Of a DNA stretch of 64,000 bases, positions 36,971 to 47,298 are shown one piece after another. Origin of the DNA: Aricia agestis (lineage: Eukaryota; Arthropoda; Insecta; Lepidoptera; Lycaenidae); assembly GCF_905147365.1 (NCBI RefSeq), contig NC_056428.1, forward strand, positions 7,098,001 to 7,162,000, in the 5' to 3' direction. How positions within the stretch are numbered: the stretch's first letter is position 1; every line of letters starts with the position of its first letter. The translations under genes were made by a program, and so were the position numbers. Below the pieces are notes generated by a model. The model was given only the letters and a program-made list of their open reading frames with translations, did no database searches and was not told the origin of the DNA.

Positions 36971-39067
36971 CAGGGTGACCATATTATGTGGCAGGTTCCT
37001 GCCATTTTGGTAGGATTGGCGTCTTATTTTAGCCTATGGCATGATCGGTTGACGTTTTAAAAACTTGGCAGGTTTTGGCAGGATTCGGGTATGAAAAATT
37101 AATTTTATTATTGCATCTCAAATTTCCGACAATGGCAACCCTGGATACTTTACGAGGTATTTCCCTGTACAGTTCGACAAGGCTTTTAAATCTGGTAGTT
37201 AGTTGGACCCGTCTAATTTCCGACCTATATCTATTTTACCGACATTGAGTAAAATTTATGAAAAGATAATACTGAATCAATTACTAACGCACTTTAATAT
37301 AAATAATATTTTACATAATAAACAATTTGGATTTACAAAGGGACGGTCTACTACAGACGCAGGCGTTGAATTGATCAGTAGTATTTTTAATGCCTGGGAG
37401 ACGTCGCAGGATGCTCTAGGAGTTTTTTGCGATCTCTCAAAGGCCTTTGATTGCGTGCAACACAAAAAATTGGTCAGGAAACTCTGTCACTATGGCATAA
37501 AAGGCACAGCACTCGCCCTCCTAAAATCGTACTTGTCAAATAGAACTCAGAGGGTTGAGATAAATGGTAAAAAATCAGCTGGTGCAAAAATTGAAATGGG
37601 GGTCCCACAGGGGTCTATATTAGGACCCTTCCTGTTTCTTATTTATATAAATGACCTGCCATTCTAAATTAAAGATAAACATGGGATAGTATTATTTGCT
37701 GAAGATACATATCTCTTACATTCAATATCAAACGGCTTAATGCGTGTTATGACGAAGTAAATAATGCTCTCTCAAAGATTGTACATTGATTTAGTGTTAA
37801 TAATCTTTTACTTAATAATAAAAAAACAAAATGTATTAAATTCAAATTGCCCAATGTAAGGCAAACGGAAACCAATGTGCTTTTAAATGGTGATGTTATT
37901 GAGCTAGTGGATACAGCTGTATTTTTAGGTATTACACTAGATTCCAAGCTTCAGTGGGGCCCTCATATTGCTGGGTTGGCCAACAGGCTCAGTTCAGCAG
38001 CATATGCAGTAAGTAAGATTAGACAATTTTCAGATGAAACAACAGCACGTCTAGTGTATTTTAGTTACTTTCATAGTATTATGTCCTACGGCATTTTGCT
38101 GTGGGGCAATGCTGCAGATATAAATACAATTTTTGTGCTGCAGAAGCGAGCTGTGCGGGTAATCTACAAGTTGGCCCGTAATACTTCACTTAGAGAAAAA
38201 TTTAAGGAAACTGGAATCTTAACTGTTGCTTCTCAATATGTCCTATCAAATGTATTATATGTTAAAAAGAATATATATCAATTCACGAAAAAATGTGATA
38301 CCCATGGGAGAAATACTCGTAATAAACATAAGCTTGAAATTCCGGTGACTAGACTTACTAAAGTCAAAAATTCTTTTAAAGGTCAATGTATACGCCTTTA
38401 TAATAAGATCCCAGAAATCGTTCAAAATCTCTCAATTAATAGATTTAAAAAGTTGTTAAAGAACGTTTGTGTACCAAAGCGTACTATAAAGTTACTGATT
38501 TCATGAATGATAGTACACCATGGGAATAAGGTCGCCCCCTGCAGAGCTGTTTCATTATAATATATATAATAATTGTACACTCGTTGTATTTTATTTAGTC
38601 ATAATGACACTGTTATTTTATAATATATTTTTTGTAATTTTCCATCTTTTTAGAAAAAGATGGCCCCGTGCGAGTTTCTTACGCCGGTTCTTCTCGCCGG
38701 GTTAGTTCCCGAACCGGTGGTAGGCATCTGTGTAGCCCCGACGTTCAGAGAATATTTGAAAAAAAAATATTCTGAATAAAAATTTTTGAGTTTGAGTTTA
38801 AAGGATGACACTCGTAGTGCTGCCAATTTTTAATTTCTTCACTTTTTTGACAGACTACCTATAACTTGATACGCTTTTTACTCATATACACCGATACAAG
38901 GCTCTCTCCTATAGTCTATAATACGATAAGGCAGGTTTATTCATACTTTAAAACAACAGTAAAAAAGTTGGCAGTATTTGGGCATTTTTTACTACAGGCT
39001 TTGGCAGGTTTTGGCAGTTTTTTGACCAAAGTATGGCTGGATCTGTAATTTGAATATGGTCACCCTG
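36971..39067. mobile_element. hAT-like element with perfect 15-bp ends and 8-bp target duplication
   Basis: CAGGGTGACCATATT (36,971-36,985) and its exact reverse complement (39,053-39,067) are flanked by CGGCACAG at 36,963-36,970 and 39,068-39,075, the 8-bp duplication expected of hAT transposition. Both subterminal regions carry TTGGCAGGTTTTGGCAG-type repeats. The interior is not a transposase: it holds a broken LINE fragment (37,203-38,797) and half a palindromic MITE (38,802-38,857), so the carrier is non-autonomous and served as an insertion target itself. Confidence 0.85.
37203..38797 (+). pseudogene. 5'-truncated LINE reverse transcriptase, broken
   Basis: A first frame (37,203-37,667) covers RT blocks FRPISILPTLSKIYEKII, FCDLSKAFDCVQHKKLV and MGVPQGSILGPFLFLIYIND, then an in-frame stop. 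Just after it the catalytic FADD motif appears as FAED. A second frame (37,847-38,506) carries the C-terminal part (FLGITLDSKLQWGPHIAGLA, VYFSYFHSIMSYGILLWGN, QKRAVRVIYKLARN). The 3' UTR contains CTTACGCCGGTTCTTCTCGC and ends AATAAAAATTTTTGAGTTTG. It belongs to the Jockey/CR1-like LINEs; the exact clade is not resolved. Endonuclease and ORF1 are absent. Inactive. Confidence 0.85.
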
Positions 39068-39397
39068 CGGCACAGAGAACCTACCACAGACTAAGAAGAG
39101 ATACTACGTATGTACCTACTGAGCAAAGGACTCGTTTCCAGCTCCCAATAAATTAAAAAAAAAAAAGAGTACCTACTTTAATTAGCCGGTTTCTCTAACT
39201 GTAGGAATATTAGGATTCCAATAAAAATAAATAACAAATAGAATGTAATTTATTGAAAATAGTAATAGACCATACAAAATTTCAATAAAAATAATGATAT
39301 CTACATAAAAAAAAACTCTTGTTGCAGGTGGAATTTGAAATACATAATATAACCAAGTTTTTGTATCACAAGTTCATTGCAGTTATAAATTTGCATC

Positions 39398-41959
39398 ATG
39401 GTACTAGCTCACACAGTCAGTGATAAGATAAGGACTAAAGATATTCAGATTCTGCAAGATGTTTCATTTGATACCATGCTCCTGTCAACAAAAACACTAG
39501 AAGGGTTAAAAAATTCAGGTTTCTATAAACCATCTCCTGTGCAATTACATGGAATTCCCATGGGAAAATGTGGTTTTGGTATGTATTATAATATTTGAAT
39601 ACTTACTCAGTGCCAAATTTATATTTTTTTATGAGAGTTGGCCACTTTATAAATCTGGGGCTGTACTTAGTATAGTAAAATTGTTTTAAAAAATAGTCTT
39701 ACTGTGAATATAGATTTATTATGAAAATATGTAAAATGATTCACTATATGCACACACATGTTCCTTTAAGTATAATTTATAAGCATTCTTTCAGATTTGT
39801 TATTAGAAGCTAAATCTGGAACTGGTAAAACTGCTGTATTTACTGTGATTGCATTGGAAAAAATTGACCTAAATTTAGGCTTACAAGTTCTAATATTAAG
39901 CCCAACAAGAGAAATAGCAGCACAAATATGTGATGTAATAAAACAAATTGGGTCAACTTACACAGGTAATTTAAACATAACAAACTTTACATTGTTGCTA
40001 CCTATTTATATAATCTTTATGATAATAGTACAGTATTAAATTTCTTTTTTACTAAAAATAAATTACTAAATATAATAATTTAATTACAATTTATTTTACT
40101 AAATATAATTTTCAGGTCTTTGTGTGGAAGTAGTGATGGGAGGTTTGCCAGTCCAAGATGACATTGAAAAATTTAGTAAAAACAAAGTCCACATACTGGT
40201 TGGAAGTCCGGGAAGACTAAAACATTTAATACAGGATAAACATATAGATATGTCAGCTGTGAGATTGTTTGTGCTGGATGAAGCTGATAAATTAATGGAA
40301 AAAAGTTTTCTAACTGATATTAAATATATTAGCTCCAATTTGCCCCAACAGAAGCAAGTGATTATGTCCAGTGCTACATATCCAGATAGTTGCAAAGAAT
40401 TTTTAAACCAGTTTGTCCACGGAGCTCAACACATATGCCCAGAAAACAATTCTGTTCTCTTGGGTGTCAGCCAGAAAGTTACTTATGTCAAATACAACAG
40501 TAACATTGTGAGACAAACTAAATTCAGATTTGAGGAACTCATCAACATTTTATCAAATTTGCCATTCAAACAATGTCTAATATTTTGTAATTACCAAGCC
40601 AGAGTCACTGAGTTGAATAGAATGCTGAAGAAAGCTGGTTGGCCAGTTGAAATGTTACATGGGCAACAAGATCAGAACGATAGGCTGGGAGCACTCAAAA
40701 CTCTTCAAGAATACAAATGTAGAATTTTGATATCTACTGACTTGGCATCCAGAGGAATTGACGCCTCAAATATAGATCTTGTGATTAATTTTGAGCCACC
40801 CTTTGAATGGCAAACATATTTACATAGAATAGGCAGGGCTGGAAGATTTGGGTCATACGGTACTGCAATTACTATTGCTAGTGAAGGCAATGAACAAAAA
40901 AAGTTTATTGCTTTGTTTGAATCTCTAAATTCTTCTGTTATTTTAAGTGAATTTTGGGCTGGTAATAATATTGTTCAAGGTGATAATAATCATAAAACTG
41001 AAGAAAAAACCCAATGTCAGAATCCGTGTAGTGAAACTAATAATGTAAATAAATCAGCTGAAAGCAATGAACATAATCCACCCAATGCAGGTAAAATGGA
41101 AGAGTATCATAGCCTGCTTTTTAATGACTCTCAGACACAAAAAGAAATAGAGTCTTTTGCAGATTTATTGCTTTCCTATGAAGAATATAATCCCACAGAT
41201 GCAAAGGTTGAATCTGCATATACTTGCATTGAGTTACCAACACTTTCCTTTAATGAGGCATTATTGCAACCAGATTCAACAACATTCAACCTAGAAGATC
41301 AAGCAGGTATATCTAACAAAGGTACTTTAGAATTAGTTCCAGAACTAAATAAAACATTGCAAAACAAAAGCAACGATAATTTTTACAGCGAAGTTGTTTA
41401 TAATAATGAAGATTTTATAAAACTTGGCCTGCCAACAGAATTTTCAAGTTCAAAGAACAAAAGAATTTGTAATGATATAAAAGAAATAGAAATTAATAAT
41501 AATGATAAAGCTAAACATACCTTTATGAAAAAAAGGTTTGATACAAGTAACAGCTGTTGTCGGAAATACAACAAAGCGCGGGAAGAAAATGAATCGGAAC
41601 ATGGAAATTTACAAATGAAAGCACATAACAAAATAGGAAAAGCAAAAAAATCATTTTCTGTAAATGAAACTTCAGATGAAAGTTCAGAATCTGTTTGTAA
41701 TAAGATTAAGTTGGAAAATAATTACCAAAACAAAAACAAATATAAACACAGAACTGAAAATAGACAAGACAAAATCAATTATAAAGTTAAGCATTATGAA
41801 AATGGAAAAGAAAAAATAATTGAAAATGACTCTGAAAGTGATAGTTATTCTAGTAGCACCTGCGATAGTTCCTATTTAAAATGGTACAAGCAGCTAAAAC
41901 TAAGAACAAAACAAATAGAAATATCAATTTATATTAACGAGTTAAGCAGTATTCGATAA
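39398..41959 (+). CDS. DDX20: DEAD-box RNA helicase DDX20 / Gemin3, complete, 3 exons
   Basis: Exons 39398-39578, 39795-39965, 40116-41959, all GT-AG and in phase; 731 aa (human DDX20 824). Gemin3 is the helicase of the SMN complex that assembles Sm cores on spliceosomal snRNAs. Helicase motifs: Q motif GFYKPSPVQLHGIPMG, I AKSGTGKT (66-73), Ia PTREIA (97-102), SPGR (148-151), II DEAD (172-175), III SAT (203-205), STDLASRGID, VI HRIGRAGR (354-361). The N-terminal block SFDTMLLSTKTLEGLKNSGF and motif order match Gemin3 rather than other DEAD proteins. After about residue 390 the protein becomes a long low-complexity Asn/Lys/Glu/Ser tail, as is usual for insect Gemin3, where the non-helicase half is poorly conserved. 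The whole tail is in one 1.84-kb exon. Start: ATG with C at -1 and A at -3 (ATCATGG). Confidence 0.95.
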
Positions 41960-42311
41960 AAGTAAGTTATTATTAATTTTAGCACAAATTAAAACTCATA
42001 TTTAATTATTTAGTTTTATTGAACAATTAAAAATTATGGACTAGAATACAATATCATGTAACACCCAGTTTCATTTCATACATAAGACAATTTGTACTTA
42101 ACAAGGTTTTGGGTAAAGGGTCAGAAAGAATGGTACTTTGGAAAACACCACACATAGTCGTGTATTCTAGTTATGGCTTTAGTTGTTTGGCTGTACACAA
42201 ATGAGACTACTGATAAAGTTTACATGAGTACATTTTTTAATCACATAAAATTTGAATTATTAAAAATAGAAAAGGTAGTAAATGAGACTAAGACAAGAAT
42301 ATAGTCATGGC

Positions 42312-42418
42312 CCATGGGCGTACCCAGGATTTTTAGCTAGGGAGGGGGGGGGCACTTGCCATGAAAATTATTGACGTTTATTTTATATTATGGGGGGGGG
42401 GGGGGGCCTGGATACGCC
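42312..42418. mobile_element. Small MITE with long G runs
   Basis: The ends GGGCGTACCCAGGATTTTTA and CCTGGATACGCC are inverted repeats. It contains runs of 9 and about 14 G on the plus strand. Relative of 32,668-32,895. Confidence 0.6.
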
Positions 42419-42473
42419 AATGAATATACTTCTAGAAAATTATAGTTTGTGGCCAGTATTTAAAATCGTATTA

Positions 42474-42631
42474 CGGCCGTTCCCAATATTTGATCTATCT
42501 CTGATTTTGCCCTACTAGAGATAGAAATAGCTCACAATTGACATAAAATATATGTCTCTAATGTCTAATCTGAGCTATTCCTATCTCTAGTAGGGCAAAA
42601 CCAGAGATAGATCAAATATTGGGAACGGCCG
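42474..42631. mobile_element. PIF/Harbinger-like MITE with TTA target duplication
   Basis: The ends CGGCCGTTCCCAATATTTGA and its exact complement are flanked by TTA at 42,471-42,473 and 42,632-42,634. The inverted arms extend about 60 bp (through CCCTACTAGAGATAG) with few mismatches. A 3-bp TTA duplication is the PIF/Harbinger hallmark. 158 bp, no ORF. Confidence 0.75.
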
Positions 42632-42951
42632 TTAAGATGTTATAGTAAGACCTCAAATAGCATAAAGCCAACTAAGCCTACACGTCATATGACATAACAC
42701 CACAAATTCCAATATAAAACTTCAAATAAAAAACTCAAATAATCAACCAAAATAATCAATAATCAAATAAAAAACCAAAATAGTGCACAAACTTTGCTAT
42801 AAAAAGCAACTTCGACCGACGCGACACTGCAAACTGCGAAACAGCGGCGAACCGATTTACATAATATTGCATCTCGCTCTATTACAGTTTCGCAGTTGTT
42901 TCGCATTTCGCAGCGTCGGTGGAGTCGTTAGCGTTGTCTATTTAGATCCAG

Positions 42952-43108
42952 CAGGCCTACTACGAAACCGTTTTGAAACTCAAAAAATCAGACGAGAATC
43001 CTGCCTGCCTGCTGTCCTGCTCTAACAACGTCATTTCACGTTTGTTAGAGTAGGACGCCACATTCTCGTACGACTGTTTGAGTCTCAAAACCATTTCGTG
43101 GTACGGGC
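42952..43108. mobile_element. Imperfect hairpin MITE
   Basis: GCCTACTACGAAACCGTTTT pairs with AAAACCATTTCGTGGTACGG. AGACGAGAATCC pairs with the ATTCTCGTACG side. No clean target duplication could be read. Confidence 0.55.
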
Positions 43109-44928
43109 CCTGATCCCACAATGGTCAGACATAACTCACTCTCACATTACACACTTAATTGTACAAGTTAAAATCCAAGCATATTGTCTGCATAGACATG
43201 ACTTTTAAGCCATCGTTTAGGCGTGGCTCTGTTATCAAATAAAATTTGTTTTGCTAAATAAAAATATTCTCTTTGCGTTACGGTATGTATTTTTAACCCC
43301 CGACAAAAAAGAGGGGTGTTATAATTCTCTAAGCGGTAGCTAGCGGAAAGCGATCCGAGTGAGAGCTCAGAGCGTTACCGGTGGGAGACACCTAAAAATT
43401 GTACAAAAAGTTACTTATTTTACTTTTTCTTACGCAGGAGCCAGGTACTTTAATACAAATGTTTGATTATATTAATCTTAATTTATCAGTGTAATTTTTT
43501 TGTTCTCAACCCTGTCTAAATTATTCACTACTAAACTAATTATTCTGGATTGCCAAATTAAAATTCCCGATATATTGTTATATTAATTTTAATGTTTAAT
43601 ATTGATTTATGTCTATTTTAAAACAATTAAAAATAAAATTAATTATTTGGTAGGCCTTAGCTGCTTTATCTTGAGGTTACTTTCCGATCTTATCCGCAAG
43701 CGACCATGACCGGCAAAAATTGAAATAAAATGCTACATTATGGCATAGGATATAATTATATTTAATTTTCTACCGACATTGGTAGAGCAAAATAACCTAT
43801 AGGTAGCTAGAGTTTCATCACTACATAATTAAACAAAGTCGATAATACATACTTAATACAAAGCTATTATACCTAGCGGAATAGAGAAACAAAGGCCTGA
43901 GCAAGCGAGATGTCACTATCGGTAACACTGTGTGGTTTACCACACAGTGTTACTGAGAGAGAGACGTGTGATACACGACAGCAGAACTCTTTTTTTCATC
44001 TGTTTGACATGTCCAGTCGACACTTATCGGCACGTTGACAATTTAAACTCTTAGAAAGATTCTTGTAAATACATTACTAAAACGCACACGTAAATATATT
44101 TGTGCACACAGATGTAAATTAATTTCGGTTTCGTTTGACAGCTCGAGATTGTTGCACTACTCCGCTAGGTAAGTATATTAATTTTATGCTTGTTTATCAA
44201 TTACATAAATGCCACATGATTGATACTATTATAATGATTATTAATTATTATTATTGTTATAATAAGGTTTTAACAATAATTATCTAGGTCTATTTCACTT
44301 TTTATTATAAAAAATTAAAGATACTTATTAAAGAATGTAGCCTAACATAAATTTCACTTACAACCATTTATAATAAAAGGAACAAAATGTTCATATACAT
44401 TATGTAATACTAATATTAACATTAATATTATTACTTACATAATACATATTATCTTAGTAAGCAGTAGTCATAAATACTTAAGAAAAAAAATTGTTATTGA
44501 AATTATACTTATTAGGTAAGTACTATTTTCATCCATTTTCTTATACTTAAATTTCACTATGCAACAAAATATCAATTTACTATAAGTAATATTAAAACAT
44601 GAGATCCTAATAATATTATATGAATTACCTCACTAGAATATGTTGACTTGTTCGTGCAGAAATTTGTTTATAGCGCTGGAACCGTGCATTTTTCGCGATA
44701 AAAGCCACATGATACGGTCCGTCAACTGCCTAGGAATCAATTTCCTCGATGGTACATAATATGTATAACTAAATTTTATTTATATCCACTTAGCGTGAAG
44801 AGGTCGAGTCGCGAGTCAGACAGACACTGCAATTTACAATATTAGTAATGGATGTAGTGTAATATACACCACACGTCCACTAAAATAAGCACTTACTTCA
44901 ACAAACTGAACTTAATGTAAATTAAATA

Positions 44929-44934
44929 TTTATT
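44929..44934 (-). promoter_or_regulatory. Candidate poly(A) signal abutting the TMX3 stop codon
   Basis: AATAAA on the minus strand directly follows the TAA stop (44,937-44,935). Cleavage 10-30 nt further would give a 3' UTR of only about 20-40 nt. Use of the signal is inferred. Confidence 0.45.
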
Positions 44935-47225
44935 TTAATCTTTCTTCTCGTGTGTTTCATCTGTAAAAAATAAAAATAAAAACATCATATGACAAGTTAA
45001 TGAGCTTAAAGAATTACTCTAGAAGTCTTTAAGTTGAAACGGTACTTATACTGCAGCACTGCAGCGAAGCAACGCGACACTTCACGTCCCGTTCTAGAGT
45101 TCCATGGACCATGTCACATGGTTCAGCTTTTGTTTAAATGTACAATTTTACACAAAGAAAACCCCTGGGCCGTGAAGTGTCGTGTCCCTCCGCTAGAGTC
45201 TACTTACACTTGTCGCCCATTACGTCGCTGTTTTACGTACACAGGGACGCAAGTTTCACGACGTACAGCATACATTATGTAGATAATTTGAAAAAAAAAT
45301 CGGCCAAGTGCGACTTAAACTCGCGCACGAAGGGTTCCGTACCATAATAGAGCAAAAATAGGCAAAAATTGTGTATATTGTATGGGAGCCCCCCTTAATT
45401 ATTTACTTTAGTTTATTTTAATTTTATTTAGATGTACTTAAATTAAATTAATAAATATACAACTGAGCAATTTGTGAACATTTCAGGTGCCTACCTGCTG
45501 AAATTATTGAGAACGGGCAAAAAGAAGCAAAAAAATAATGTTTGTTGTATGGGAGCCCCCTTAAATATTTATTTTGTTTTTAGCTATAACAAAATTTATT
45601 TATTTTGTTATAACAACAACAGATATACACATATTACACAATCTGTGAAAATTTCAAAAGTCTAGCTATAGTGGTTCTTAAGATACAGCCTGGAGACAGA
45701 CAGACAGACGGACAGACATCAAAGTGTTAGTAATAGGGTACCGTTTTTACCCTTTGGGTACGGAACCCTAAAAACAAACAACATACCTGAGCCCTCGTCC
45801 TCATCGGCGTCCAATATATCGGCACAGCAGATGGAGTAGCAAATAAGTGACAGGAAGCCGAGCGGGAGGCCGAACACGAGCGCCGTGAGCACGGGGTTCC
45901 CGCGCCACATGTGCGCCAGCGACGTCCGCGCCTCCCACACCGCGCGGTACACACGCACCGCCCAGCTGTTCCCGCCGTACGCCTGACATTATATTTTTTT
46001 TATTTGAAATGTTTTAGTAAGCAAGAGATGTGTCATAGTAAGAAATTAGTTTTATTATAGGCAAATATCATGTTTCCTTAGGGTTTTGCAATGACAATAT
46101 TAATGGTTACAAAATCTGTGAAAAAGCAGTGTTAAAAGAGCTTTTTTGAGGTGATTTGTTTACAGCTACAACAAACAGCCATTGTCCATTTTCATGCTAA
46201 ACACGGCTATTTTCAATTGGGTATCTAATTATCATCAGAAAAATATTCACCGGTGCCATCTGCTTGTGTATTTGATCTAAAAATATCAATATGGCCTCCG
46301 GAGTCATCAGCACTGGATCGTCTTCAGGAATATGATGGTGGTTTGTTGTGGAGTTGAGGACTATCAGATGTGGTACAGTCAGCTCTGACATTGCTATTGA
46401 GTTAGCTAACTCTTGATTTCCCGTCCATCCAAATTGGAATCGCTGGTGAAGATTATGTTTATTCTCTCTGCAATAGATTCAAAACTTGATTTTTATCTGT
46501 ATTATGACAAAAGTAGTACAACAATATTTTTAATCATCCTTACATCAACAATATGTTTATTCTCTCTGCAATAGATTCAAAACTTGATTTTTATCTGTAT
46601 TATGACAAAAGTAGTACAACAATATTTTTAATCATCCTTAGCATAGTACCCTTAGGGAGCATACCCATACTACGTGACCCATTTAGGGGGGGGAGGGGGG
46701 TCTTCAAAATACTACGCGTCACGAGAGGGGGGGATGGGGTGTAGAGTTTTGTCACGTAGTCAATTTCGCTGAGAGAAACGTCATACAATTTTTTTTCCTC
46801 GCCATTTAATACTTGACACTGGCATTTATTATGGTTATTTATAGCCAACAGCCATAAAAAAACACATATATGCTGTTATGCTATACTATATTTGGTGTTC
46901 GATTACAATTTGAATGATTGATTCCTAGGTAGATGACAGACCAACGTCATGTAGTCGGATCATGTCAATTTAATGTTAATTGTGATCTGTCGGTTGGGTT
47001 TAACTTTAAACGCGACCAAATTACTTGGGTCCGCCATCTGCCTAGAAGTTAATTTCTCTCATTGTTCTATTGTAATTTTAGACTATTATTATATATACAT
47101 ACTAATATTATAAATGCGAAAGTATCTCTGTCTGTCTGTCTGTCTCGCTTTCACGCCAAAACTACTGAACCGATTGCAGTTACATTTTGTACACAGTTAT
47201 TCTAGAGTCTGAGAAAGGACATAGG

Positions 47226-47298
<73 letters not shown>

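Larger units (their letters stand above)
41960..44934. other. Intergenic stretch between DDX20 and TMX3 (tail-to-tail)
   Basis: No gene is recognised. It contains MITEs at 42,312-42,418, 42,474-42,631, about 42,815-42,935 (TTCGACCGACGCGACACTGC against GCAGCGTCGGTGGAG) and 42,952-43,108, a CCCCGACAAAAAAGAGGGGT fragment (about 43,298), and a 14-bp perfect hairpin GTAACACTGTGTGG/CCACACAGTGTTAC (43,922-43,953). Confidence 0.45.

Noticed and set aside
35167..38857. One palindromic MITE split between 35,167-35,247 and 38,802-38,857
   Set aside because: The right half lies inside the hAT-like element (36,971-39,067) while the left half is outside it, so they cannot be halves of one insertion interrupted by later events.
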